Part shown: in pieces, positions 8,013 to 15,561 of the stretch
How positions within the stretch are numbered: position 1 is the first letter of the stretch
How the letters are laid out: each line of letters opens with the position of its first letter
Source: an uncultured Verrucomicrobiota bacterium
GTDB taxonomy: Bacteria; Verrucomicrobiota; Kiritimatiellia; CAIVKH01
Length of the DNA: 64,000 bases
Assembly (NCBI GenBank): GCA_937996795.1
Contig: CALKUH010000039.1
Location: 65,727 to 129,726, forward strand
Reading direction: 5' to 3'
Position numbers and translations under genes: made by a program
The notes under the pieces: model-generated
What the model saw: the letters and a program-made list of their open reading frames with translations, nothing else
Database searches by the model: none
What the model was told of the DNA's origin: nothing

Positions 8013-8882
8013 ATGACTTCCAGTAGCACGATCCAAAATCTCCCAGCCGCATGGACCACGCCGAGATCCAAGGCTCGGCTGCATATCCTCCGAGCTCACC
8101 GATCATCGAGGGCCGTGGTGATCAGGCGGAAGCCGAGCAAGCGTGTACACATACTTTCGTGGGATACGGATTCCGACGCATTGGAGTTTGGTTCATGGTT
8201 CAACGGCCGGATCTACGCTGAGAGGTGCGACCTTTCGTGGGATGGGTGTTGGATGGTATACCTCGCAATGGGCGCAGGAGGGGAGACGTGGAATGGCATC
8301 TGTAAACCTCCGTGGCTGCGGACGGTCGCTGATGTGCCCAATATGGGCGCTTGGGCTGGAGGCGGATTTTTCTCCGATGCGAAAACCCTTCGATCGAACG
8401 ACGTTTGGCACTATGATCGTTCGCTAAGTGAGTTCACAAAGTCTGGTGAGATTCCATTCTCGATTGAGCGAATGGACTCGGGTGGAGAGACTTTCCCAAT
8501 TCTCTCTAATCGGCTGGAACGCGATGGATGGAGACGAGAAGCTGATTTCGGAAAAGAGCGGGAGATTTTCCTGAAATATTGTTCATATTCCACGCTCTGC
8601 GTGGACGACCCCGGATGGTCGTGGCAACCCACATCCAGACACCCGATGCTGAGAATGTTTTACAGAGGTTATTTGGTGCATGGGGACACCTTTGAGTTCC
8701 GCCTCGAAGGATCCAATCTGCTCAATCCGGAGGTTGATTGGGCAACGTGGGATGCCAAGGGCGACCTACTGGTGGCGAGGCGAGGGGCCATTGAGCGCTA
8801 TTCCCTCGCGGCCCTAAAAAGTGGTGTTCCTGACTTCTCGCTTGATTTGGAGCACATTAATCCTCCGACGAAAGTTGTCTAA
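8013..8882 (+). CDS. Conserved-looking protein of unknown function in a low-G+C patch
   Basis: 289 residues from the ATG with AGGAG 12 bases upstream; a start 63 bases further upstream is possible. No signal peptide or membrane helix. Characteristic stretches include KARLHILRAHRSSRAVVIRR, HILSWDTDSDALEFGSWFNG, RCDLSWDGCWMVYLAMGAGG and WNGICKPPWLRTVADVPNMG. I recall an unnamed bacterial family with the pattern RLHVLLARxAPxxVVIRRGPSK...DLSPDGxxLIYFA...SWTAISRPPYL...WxGGGLF, to which this seems to belong. The Asp-Gly-rich strands suggest a beta-propeller-like fold. A hand count of one 60-base line (8461-8520) gives about 52% G+C, against about 72% for line 5701-5760, so recent transfer is likely. 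No function is assigned. Confidence 0.7.
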   Translation: MTSSSTIQNLPAAWTTPRSKARLHILRAHRSSRAVVIRRKPSKRVHILSWDTDSDALEFGSWFNGRIYAERCDLSWDGCWMVYLAMGAGGETWNGICKPPWLRTVADVPNMGAWAGGGFFSDAKTLRSNDVWHYDRSLSEFTKSGEIPFSIERMDSGGETFPILSNRLERDGWRREADFGKEREIFLKYCSYSTLCVDDPGWSWQPTSRHPMLRMFYRGYLVHGDTFEFRLEGSNLLNPEVDWATWDAKGDLLVARRGAIERYSLAALKSGVPDFSLDLEHINPPTKVV

Positions 8883-9104
8883 CGAACAGATGCATGCTGC
8901 GGGGCCGTTTCCCGGCGTCCAATCTTTGGAGGCCGTTAATGGTCGGTTTCCCACTCCGTGAGTTGAGTTGTTAGTGGGTGATCATAGAGGACGAACAGGA
9001 GTTCGGGACTGCGGCGTGAGGGAAGTTTTTGATGGCGCATGGTTTTTGCGTGGCGGGCGTTGTTTGTGCGGGGGTGATTTTTTATCGTGGGGAGCGAGGT
9101 TCAT

Positions 9105-10043
9105 ATGACGGAGGCGGCGGGTAAAAGGGTTGGGCGAGCGCATGCGGTGGGGTCGATTGTTCTCGCGATCTTCATCGTCGTGTTGCTGGCGGCGGGGTAT
9201 GTCGCCTGTCTGCTGGCGCTGCGTGGGTGGGATTGGCATGGGCATCCGAACCTGATGGCGGATCGGACGGTGGAGGCGGTGCGCCATATGCTCGGGCTGA
9301 TGGTGTTCACGCCGACGGTGATCGTGGCTTGGTTGCTTCCGGATTCCGTCGCGGCGCTCGGACACGGTCTCGCGCCGGCGATCATCGCCGGGTTTCTCAT
9401 CGCTTCCGCGCTGGTGGCCTGGATGGGGCGGAAGCCGTGGTCGCGCTTGTTTCCGGAAACTCCGCAGCGCATGCGGGAGTTCCGCGCGACGATTGAGGTG
9501 CTTCGCTGGGAGGCGGCTGATGCCGTGACGTCGATTGGCGCGTTGTTCGCCGCGGTGGATCGTCTGGCCGAGGCGGAGGTCGAGTATTACTTCCGCAGGC
9601 GGCGTACGCGCGCGTGGATTTCCGGCGTGTGCCGGACGGGGGCCTGGGGACTCGGTTCTCTGGGCGTGCTGGCGCCGTTGATGGACGGCACAGGGCTGGG
9701 CGCCGGATGGGCGGGCGAGAAAAACGGCTATGCGTTGCTTGTCGGGGCGGGCTGTTTTCTTGCGGCGAATGCGTTGTTTGCGGGAACCGCCGGGCATGTT
9801 CGGTTCGTCTCGACACAGCTGGAGCTGGAGCGGCTCATCACCGAGCGCCGCGTCGCGTGGCAACGGCATCGCGCGCTGAAGGCCGGGTCTCCTGATTTCG
9901 TGGCGGAGGGATTCGCCATGATCCGCGAATACGCCGCGAAACTGCATGCAACGACGCTGGCGGAGACGGGCCGGTGGGGCGACACGATTCTCGACGAGTT
10001 GTCGAAGTACGGGAAGCATGTGCAGCCGAAGTCGGACGCGTAG
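9105..10043 (+). CDS. Multi-spanning membrane protein with SLATT-like C-terminal region
   Basis: 312 residues from the ATG preceded by GCGAGG; a GTG 18 bases upstream is an alternative. Hydrophobic segments lie at about 16-37 (SIVLAIFIVVLLAAGYVACL), 56-75, 80-98, 185-205 and 215-240. The second half runs as helix with Arg/Glu (AEAEVEYYFRRRRTRAWISG), a hydrophobic pair, then another charged helix (RFVSTQLELERLITERRVAW). This resembles SLATT domains, predicted two-helix effectors found beside nucleotide-sensing and conflict genes. The assignment is from pattern memory and could be wrong. The gene ends 35 bases before a lipase-like gene on the same strand; the two form a probable two-gene unit. 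Role inferred as a membrane-disrupting or signalling partner, unproven. Confidence 0.6.
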   Translation: MTEAAGKRVGRAHAVGSIVLAIFIVVLLAAGYVACLLALRGWDWHGHPNLMADRTVEAVRHMLGLMVFTPTVIVAWLLPDSVAALGHGLAPAIIAGFLIASALVAWMGRKPWSRLFPETPQRMREFRATIEVLRWEAADAVTSIGALFAAVDRLAEAEVEYYFRRRRTRAWISGVCRTGAWGLGSLGVLAPLMDGTGLGAGWAGEKNGYALLVGAGCFLAANALFAGTAGHVRFVSTQLELERLITERRVAWQRHRALKAGSPDFVAEGFAMIREYAAKLHATTLAETGRWGDTILDELSKYGKHVQPKSDA

Positions 10044-10078
10044 GAAGGTCAACCAACACAGGACGGGGAGGGCGGAAA

Positions 10079-11521
10079 ATGGCGAACAAGCTGATCATTA
10101 TTCACGGGTACTCGGATGGCGCGACAAGCTTTGAGGGGTTGCGGGACTTTTTCGTGGACAGCGGATGCTACGCGAAGCAGGACGTATCGATGCTGAGCTA
10201 CGACAGCATCGACGACGAATCGACCTTCGAGGATTTCGCCGACAAACTGGACCAGGACTATGCGTCGCAATTCGGGACGGAGCGGGTTGACATTGCGTGT
10301 CATAGCACCGGCGCGCTCGTCGCGCGGGCGTGGCTGCGCATGCACTACCGACGCCAGGTCGAGGCCGGCGTCGCGAAGCCTGTTTCGCCCTGCCATCATC
10401 TGCTGATGTTTGCGCCGGCGAATTTTGGCTCGGACCTCGCGCGCCTCGGCCAGTCGTTCCTGTCGAAATTCAAAATGACGTTTAACCCGAATCGCCAGAA
10501 GGAGGATGTCCACGAGTCCGGGCGCATCGTGTTGCAGGGTCTTGAGCCCGCGAGTCCGTTCCAATGGGCGCTGTCGAACGACGATTTGCATGGGGACGGA
10601 TTCTTTAATCCCGGCCTCGGAGCGACACATGTCTGCTATCCGTTCATATTCGCAAGCGGCAAGGGGTATGGGGGCATTCAGGCGAAGTTGCTTCCCGCGC
10701 GGAATAAACCCGGCACGGACGGGACGGTGCGCATTTGCGGGACCTCGCTGAACACGCGCATGTGCTGGATCAACTTCGCGAAGGCGCGGGTCTCCGTGGG
10801 CTGGACGCCGGAGCGAAAGTTCGAGCGGATTCCGTTCGCAATTTTTGACGCGTATAATCACGGGTCCATCGTTGATGTCGGGGATGAGTTCTCCAAGGGT
10901 GTCCACAGCGTCGGGGCGCTGGCGATCGATGCGTTAAAGGTTCGGACCTTGGCCGACTATGTGGGCATGGCGTCGCGGTTCGATGCCGCCATGCGGGCGA
11001 AGCACGAGGGGGATGACTACCAGCAGTTCTTCTTCCGGGTCATTGACGACGCGGGTTTCGTGATTGGCGACTACTATCTCGACTTCCATGTTCGCCTTGA
11101 AGACGAGACGGTCGACAAGGCGCTGACCGCGGAATTTGATCGCGCGTTCAAGGCCGACTTCACGCGGCATTCCGTCGATTCGTCCTGCCGGGTTCTCATG
11201 CTCAACGTCACGCGCCTGAAGGCGTACCTGGCGAAGTTACGCGCCGCCCGGGCACGGCTTTGCTTCGACATCACGGCGCAGCCTCCGTACCCCCAAATCC
11301 AGTACCACACCGGTTATGCGGTCGTGTTTGACGGAACGAGCGCCACGCCCAATGGCGCGCCGGCATTCCTGTTTCCCAACACCACGACACTCGTGGAGGT
11401 GACGTTGAATCGCATCCAGTCCGACGCGGTGCTTCACCTGCTCGACCACGACCTCCGCCCCCGCTTGCTTCCCGCGCCAAAACCGGCGACCTCGCCCACG
11501 GGCCGCGCGAGCCTCTTTTGA
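10079..11521 (+). CDS. Alpha/beta-hydrolase (lipase/PGAP1-like) with extra C-terminal domain
   Basis: 480 residues, starting after GGGGAGGGCGGAAA. The hydrolase domain covers about residues 1-290: an oxyanion-type HG after the first strand (KLIIIHGYSDG), the nucleophile elbow ACHSTGALVAR with Ser76, a probable acid at Asp213 in GTDGTVRI, and a probable His260 in DAYNHGSIVDVG. The elbow has Cys in place of the first Gly of GxSxG. No signal peptide, so it acts in the cytosol or on the inner membrane face. About residues 300-480 form a second domain with beta-strands and no recognised family. Expected chemistry is ester or phospholipid hydrolysis. It follows the membrane protein gene at 35 bases, suggesting a joint function. 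Confidence 0.75.
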   Translation: MANKLIIIHGYSDGATSFEGLRDFFVDSGCYAKQDVSMLSYDSIDDESTFEDFADKLDQDYASQFGTERVDIACHSTGALVARAWLRMHYRRQVEAGVAKPVSPCHHLLMFAPANFGSDLARLGQSFLSKFKMTFNPNRQKEDVHESGRIVLQGLEPASPFQWALSNDDLHGDGFFNPGLGATHVCYPFIFASGKGYGGIQAKLLPARNKPGTDGTVRICGTSLNTRMCWINFAKARVSVGWTPERKFERIPFAIFDAYNHGSIVDVGDEFSKGVHSVGALAIDALKVRTLADYVGMASRFDAAMRAKHEGDDYQQFFFRVIDDAGFVIGDYYLDFHVRLEDETVDKALTAEFDRAFKADFTRHSVDSSCRVLMLNVTRLKAYLAKLRAARARLCFDITAQPPYPQIQYHTGYAVVFDGTSATPNGAPAFLFPNTTTLVEVTLNRIQSDAVLHLLDHDLRPRLLPAPKPATSPTGRASLF

Positions 11522-11619
11522 TGCCTGTCATTCTTTGCCCGCCATACGCTTGACGCGCTACTCATTCCTTTGCCACGGGGTCCGCCGTGATGAAGTGCGT
11601 GGCGGGATGGGCATCGCGA

Positions 11620-11648
11620 TTGATCCGGCGGCGGGGAGTGCGCATACT
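11620..11648 (+). promoter_or_regulatory. Candidate promoter of the Mla operon (TTGATC-17-CATACT)
   Basis: The -35 box TTGATC (11620-11625) and -10 box CATACT (11643-11648) are 17 bases apart. The -10 box ends 8 bases before the mlaE ATG, so transcription should begin at or next to the start codon. There is no Shine-Dalgarno sequence. Confidence 0.5.
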
Positions 11649-11656
11649 GCGGCGCG

Positions 11657-12445
11657 ATGAAGGGTTTGTCTCAGACGGGCGCTTGGGCGGTGACGCGCAT
11701 GCGCGGGTTGTCACGGTTGCTGGCGGTGGCGTGGACGGTGCTGGCGGCGGCGGTGCGTCCGCGCTATTGGCCGCCGCCGGTGCGCAATGTGCTGGCGCGG
11801 CAGATCCTGTTCACCGGCTATGAGGCGACGCGCTTCATCTCGATGATCGCGCTGCTGGTCGGCGTGGCGGTGGTGGTGCAGGCGCAGGTGGCGCTGGCGA
11901 AGGTGGGGCAGAGCGGCCTGCTGGGGCCGATCCTGGTCATGACGATCATCCGCGAACTCGGCCCGCTGCTGACGAATTTCGTGGTGATCGGGCGCAGCGG
12001 CACGGCGATGACGACGGAGCTGGCCAACATGAAGGTCAACGGCGAGGTGGATGTGCTCGACGCGCAGGGGCTCGACCCGTTCCTGTATCTCGTGCTGCCG
12101 CGCGCGCTGGGCGCGGCGGTTTCGATCTTCTGCCTGACGGTCGTCTTCATCGCGGTCTCGTTCATCAGCGGGTACCTGATGGGCCTCCTCGTGGGCGCGA
12201 ATACGGGCAATCCGGATCTGTTCCTGAAAAGCGTGTTCGGCGCGGTGACCCCGGCGGACGTGATGAACCTGCTGGTGAAGTCGTTTGTGCCCGGCCTGCT
12301 GATGGGCACGATCTGCTGTGTCGAGGGACTGGGCGTCGGCCCGGCGGTCACCGAGGTGCCGCAGGCCGCGACCCGCGCGGTGGTGCGCTCGACGGCGGCC
12401 CTGTTCATCACCTCGGCCCTCGTTTCACTGGTGACGTACCTATGA
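11657..12445 (+). CDS. mlaE: MlaE-family lipid ABC transporter permease
   Basis: 262 residues. It shows the DUF140/MlaE signature: an amphipathic N-terminus, FTGYEATRFISMIALLVGVAVVVQAQ, the cytosolic coupling segment ITVIGRSGTA-like FVVIGRSGTAMTTELANM, then GEVDVLDAQGLDPFLYLVLPR, and further helices ending in TSALVSLVTYL. In the Mla system the permease, with its ATPase and an MCE-domain protein, moves phospholipids between the inner and outer membranes. First gene of an overlapping set (ATGA overlap with the next gene). The ATG has no ribosome binding site but a promoter lies just upstream. Confidence 0.92.
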   Translation: MKGLSQTGAWAVTRMRGLSRLLAVAWTVLAAAVRPRYWPPPVRNVLARQILFTGYEATRFISMIALLVGVAVVVQAQVALAKVGQSGLLGPILVMTIIRELGPLLTNFVVIGRSGTAMTTELANMKVNGEVDVLDAQGLDPFLYLVLPRALGAAVSIFCLTVVFIAVSFISGYLMGLLVGANTGNPDLFLKSVFGAVTPADVMNLLVKSFVPGLLMGTICCVEGLGVGPAVTEVPQAATRAVVRSTAALFITSALVSLVTYL

Positions 12446-13134
12446 GCATCGTGCTCGACATGCGCGAGGTGTTTGTGGATTCGCAGCCGCCATACGACGG
12501 CGGCCTGCGAGGCGTATCGCTGCGCCTTGCGCCGGGGGAGTTGTGCCTCGTCCGCGTGCCTGCGCAGGAACCGGTCACGATGCTGGCCGATGCGGCGTCG
12601 GGCTTGCTGGAGCCGCAAGCCGGGGCGGTGCTGTTCGAGGGGCGCGTGTGGTCGTCGTGTTCGGCGGATGAAGTCGCCGCCGCGCGCAGCCGCATCGGGC
12701 GGGTTTTTGAGCGGGCGGGCTGGCTCAGCAACCTCGATGTGGACGAGAACATCACGCTGGGCCGGCGCTACCATGCGCGACGTGCGCCGGATGCGGCGTT
12801 GGCGGAGGCACGCGCGCTGGCGCAGGAACTCGGACTGGATGGGCTCCCGGCGGGCCGCCCGGCCTTCGTGGATCGCGAGACGCTGTGCCGCGCCCAATGG
12901 GTGCGGGCACTGATGGGTGCGCCGGCGCTCTTGCTGCTTGAACGACCGGGCCGCGATGTCGATGCCGGGTTGCTCGAACCGCTCGTGCGGGCGGTGAACC
13001 GGCGGCGCGAACAGGCGGGTACGGCGGTGCTGTGGATCGCGGACGCGCGCGAGGCGCTGGACGATTCCGCGTTGCGGCCCACGCGGAAATGTGCGATGGA
13101 GGACGGCGTGTTGCGGCCGTTGGATGAACGATGA
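12442..13134 (+). CDS. Degenerate ABC ATPase subunit (MlaF-like pseudo-ATPase)
   Basis: 230 residues; overlaps mlaE by ATGA and the next gene by ATGA. Length, order of strands and position match MlaF, yet every catalytic motif is lost. The Walker A region reads LVRVPAQEPVTMLAD (residues 36-50), without GxxGxGK. The Q-loop Gln is Glu90 (GRVFERAGW). The LSGGQ signature is FVDRETL (142-148). Walker B and the catalytic Glu read LLLLERPG, with Arg at the Glu position. The H-loop His is missing (LWIADARE). The frame is intact and codon use is like its neighbours, so it is a maintained protein and not a pseudogene. It probably acts as a structural or regulatory subunit; an ATPase in trans would be needed for active transport. 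Confidence 0.8.
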   Translation: MSIVLDMREVFVDSQPPYDGGLRGVSLRLAPGELCLVRVPAQEPVTMLADAASGLLEPQAGAVLFEGRVWSSCSADEVAAARSRIGRVFERAGWLSNLDVDENITLGRRYHARRAPDAALAEARALAQELGLDGLPAGRPAFVDRETLCRAQWVRALMGAPALLLLERPGRDVDAGLLEPLVRAVNRRREQAGTAVLWIADAREALDDSALRPTRKCAMEDGVLRPLDER

Positions 13135-14039
13135 GCAAGCCTTTCAAATTCCGCTATGTGAACGAGATCGTCGGCGCGTTCGTGCTGCTGGTGGTGGCGG
13201 CGCTGGTCGCCGGCATCATCCTCGCGGGCCGCGCGCAGGACTGGTTCGAGCCGGTCCACGAGATTGCGCTCGATTTCCCGGAGGAGGGCTCGCTGGGCCT
13301 CCAGAAAGGCGCCGAGGTGCAGATCCTCGGCACGCCGGTCGGGCGCGTCGGCCGCATCCGCGTGAAGGACGACGGCGCCATGAGCACGGTGCTGACGATC
13401 AAGGGCGACTTCATCCGCATCGTGCGCGAAGATTCGCGCGCGGTGGTGAAGAAGAAATTCGCCGTGGCGGGCGACGCCTTTGTGGAGGTCACGCAGGGCC
13501 GCGGCGCGCCGCTGGACGAGGATGCCGTGATGCGCGCGGAGAAGGACACCGAAATCACCGAAATCGCGCAGAACATCCTGAAGCAGATCGAGGACGCGAC
13601 GCTGCCGCTGCTGCAGGAGTACACCAAGCTGGCCGCCGATTTGCGCAGCGCGGAAGGCCCGCTGATGAAGCTGCTGGCGAACCTTGAGGAAATCTCGCGC
13701 GGCCTCGCCGCGGGCGAGGGCAGCGCGGGGCAATTGCTGCGCGACCCGGCGGCCGCGCAGGAAATCGAACGCATTCTGAAGCAGGTGAACGACGCGCTGG
13801 CCGAGGCGAAGGCGATCCTCGCGGATGTGAAGGCGACGTCGTCGCGCCTCCCGCCAATGGCGGAGACCGTCGGCCGCGAAGTGGACGCGCTGCCCGGCAC
13901 GGTGGTGCAGTCGCAGGAAACGCTGCGCGAGGCGGAGCGGTTGATTGAGGGCGTGCAGCGCCACTGGTTGATCCGGAAACATGTGCCAAACGTCGAATTG
14001 CCCGAGATGATCCCGGCGATCCAGGCAGGTGGGCCATGA
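13131..14039 (+). CDS. mlaD: MCE-domain (MlaD-like) periplasmic lipid-binding protein
   Basis: 302 residues. One N-terminal membrane helix (VNEIVGAFVLLVVAALVAGIILAG, about 10-33), then the MCE domain (about 42-120) with the typical segment GLQKGAEVQILGTPVGRVGRI. A long helical tail follows (about 135-290) containing a coiled-coil-like stretch rich in Glu, Lys and Ala. MCE proteins form the hydrophobic ring or tunnel on the periplasmic side of the transporter. Overlaps its upstream and downstream genes by 4 bases each, so it is co-translated with the permease, the pseudo-ATPase and the lipoprotein. Confidence 0.9.
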   Translation: MSKPFKFRYVNEIVGAFVLLVVAALVAGIILAGRAQDWFEPVHEIALDFPEEGSLGLQKGAEVQILGTPVGRVGRIRVKDDGAMSTVLTIKGDFIRIVREDSRAVVKKKFAVAGDAFVEVTQGRGAPLDEDAVMRAEKDTEITEIAQNILKQIEDATLPLLQEYTKLAADLRSAEGPLMKLLANLEEISRGLAAGEGSAGQLLRDPAAAQEIERILKQVNDALAEAKAILADVKATSSRLPPMAETVGREVDALPGTVVQSQETLREAERLIEGVQRHWLIRKHVPNVELPEMIPAIQAGGP

Positions 14040-15022
14040 GGGAGGGACGGGTGTCGGGTGTCGGGTATCGGTACGGATGGGCGCGCCGCGCGTTCCTCTT
14101 CCGTCTTCCGTGTTCCGTCCTTTCCGTGCTCCTTTTGGCCGGGTGCGCGTCGCCGAAGGTGAGCGAGGCGCCGATGCCGGACGCGCAACTGGCGCAGTAC
14201 ATTTCATCCGCCGGCAGCGCCTTTGCGCTGGGCAGCTACGAACGGGCGGCGCGGTTTTACGGGCTGGCGCTGCAGCGCGCGCGCGCGATGGACGAGTCGC
14301 TGGAGGTCGGCAAACAGGCCTACAACCTCGCGGCCTCGCTCGTGCTGGCGGGCAACGCCACGAACGCGCTGCCATACCTGACCGAGGCGGAATCCACCTT
14401 CGCCCGTCTCCGCAAGGATCGCGGGCCCGTCGTGCTGTTGCGCGCCCGCGCGCTGCGCGCGGTGGGGGATACGGAGCGAGCGCGGCTCGAAATCCAGCGC
14501 GTGGTCGAGCTCAACACCTCCGGGGACATCCAGTGCCAGGGCTGGCTATTGTACGGGCAGTTGAGCGCGGATGCGGGCGATCTGGGGGAAGCCGCGAAGG
14601 CGCTTTCCCGCGCGCGGCGTCTGCTGTCGGACGATCCCGCGTTGCGCGCCGGCGTGGCGTCGCTGGCGGGCCGGCTCGCGCTGCTGGAGAACAATGCCGG
14701 CGGGGCCGGGCTCGAATACGACAAAGAGGCGGAGTTCATGCGCCGCGCGCGCCGCTACGCCGACATGGCGGAAGCGTTCAGCCGCGCCGGGGCGGCGTAT
14801 GCGGCCGACGGCAACACGGATGCGGCAGGTTACCGGTTTTATCGCGCCGCGCGGAGCTGGCAGGGGCAGGGCCGACCGGTCGAAGCGTTGCGCGCAGTGG
14901 AGCAGGCCCTGGCGTTGCCGGTGGGCGATACGGAACCGGCCTGGGGGGCGGCCGTCGCGGCGCTGGTGGAGGAGATCCGCCGGACCCCGGTGGCCGGCGC
15001 GCCTGCGGATGCGCTTGAATAA
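14036..15022 (+). CDS. TPR-like lipoprotein of the Mla operon
   Basis: 328 residues. The lipobox LLLAGC places the acylated Cys near residue 36 after an unusually long Arg-rich N-region. From about residue 50 the protein is a run of tetratricopeptide-like helix pairs (SAGSAFALGSYERAARFYGLAL, AYNLAASLVLAGNATNALPYL, LYGQLSADAGDLGEAAKALS). It occupies the place where other Mla/Pqi systems carry an auxiliary lipoprotein or MlaC. The first 90 bases are built from two short tandem repeats (CGGGTGT units and TTCCGTx units), so the N-region may have been made by repeat insertion; a later start is possible. Overlaps mlaD by 4 bases. Confidence 0.8.
   Translation: MREGRVSGVGYRYGWARRAFLFRLPCSVLSVLLLAGCASPKVSEAPMPDAQLAQYISSAGSAFALGSYERAARFYGLALQRARAMDESLEVGKQAYNLAASLVLAGNATNALPYLTEAESTFARLRKDRGPVVLLRARALRAVGDTERARLEIQRVVELNTSGDIQCQGWLLYGQLSADAGDLGEAAKALSRARRLLSDDPALRAGVASLAGRLALLENNAGGAGLEYDKEAEFMRRARRYADMAEAFSRAGAAYAADGNTDAAGYRFYRAARSWQGQGRPVEALRAVEQALALPVGDTEPAWGAAVAALVEEIRRTPVAGAPADALE
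14048..14127 (+). repeat. Two 7-8 base tandem repeats inside a coding 5' end
   Basis: Three CGGGTGT-like units run at 14048-14068, and four TTCCGTC/TTCCGTG-like units at about 14099-14127. The first unit type recurs in the intergenic stretch at 18623-18648. Here both sit within the first 31 codons of the lipoprotein gene. Confidence 0.6.
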
Positions 15023-15075
15023 ATCGCGCCGGATGTCGTCTTATTGTGCGTCGGATGTTGAGTGAGGAGTCACCG

Positions 15076-15561
15076 ATGAAAAGAATGTTGTGCCTTGCGG
15101 TGCTTGCGTTCGGGTTGTGGGCGATGCCCCACGCGGACGCGCGCGAAACGTCGATGAGCGTGCAGATCCGGACCGCGCAGTTGCGCGCCGACCCGTCCTT
15201 CCTGGGGCGCGTCGCGGGCACGCTGGAGTACGGCGCCCGCGTGACGATTGCGGAGGAGCGCGGCGAGTGGCGCCGGGTGACGGGGCCGAACGGCGCGCAG
15301 GGCTGGATTCACCAGAGCGCCCTCACGACGAAGAAAATCGCCATGCAGGCCGGCGCGGAAGATGTATCCACCGCGGCAAGCGGCCAGGAACTGGCGCTGG
15401 CCGGCAAGGGGTTCAGCTCCGAGGTCGAGGCGGACTTCAAGAAGAAGAACGCCGATGTCGATTTCACGTGGATTGACCGCATGGAAAAAATCAAGGTGAC
15501 GCCGGCCGAGATGCTCGCGTTCCTGAAAGAAGGCCAGGTCGTGCCGGAGGGATCGAAATGA
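15076..15561 (+). CDS. Exported bacterial SH3-domain protein
   Basis: 161 residues from the ATG that follows GAGGAG at good spacing; an in-frame start 30 bases upstream has no such site. Residues 1-21 form a signal peptide (MLCLAVLAFGLWAMPHADA). Residues about 25-85 match a bacterial SH3 domain: SVQIRTAQLRADPSFLGRVAGTLEYG, VTIAEERGEWRRV and GAQGWIHQSALT. The rest is a short helical region. SH3 domains of this type bind cell-wall or protein ligands in the periplasm. It overlaps the M48 protease gene by ATGA, suggesting it helps that protease. Confidence 0.85.
   Translation: MKRMLCLAVLAFGLWAMPHADARETSMSVQIRTAQLRADPSFLGRVAGTLEYGARVTIAEERGEWRRVTGPNGAQGWIHQSALTTKKIAMQAGAEDVSTAASGQELALAGKGFSSEVEADFKKKNADVDFTWIDRMEKIKVTPAEMLAFLKEGQVVPEGSK

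Noticed and set aside
12442..13134. Pseudogene status for the degenerate ABC subunit
   Set aside because: The frame is full length, overlaps both neighbours by 4 bases and keeps normal composition, so it is better described as a maintained pseudo-ATPase.
14048..14068. CRISPR-like repeat array
   Set aside because: Units are 7 bases without spacers; these are simple tandem repeats.
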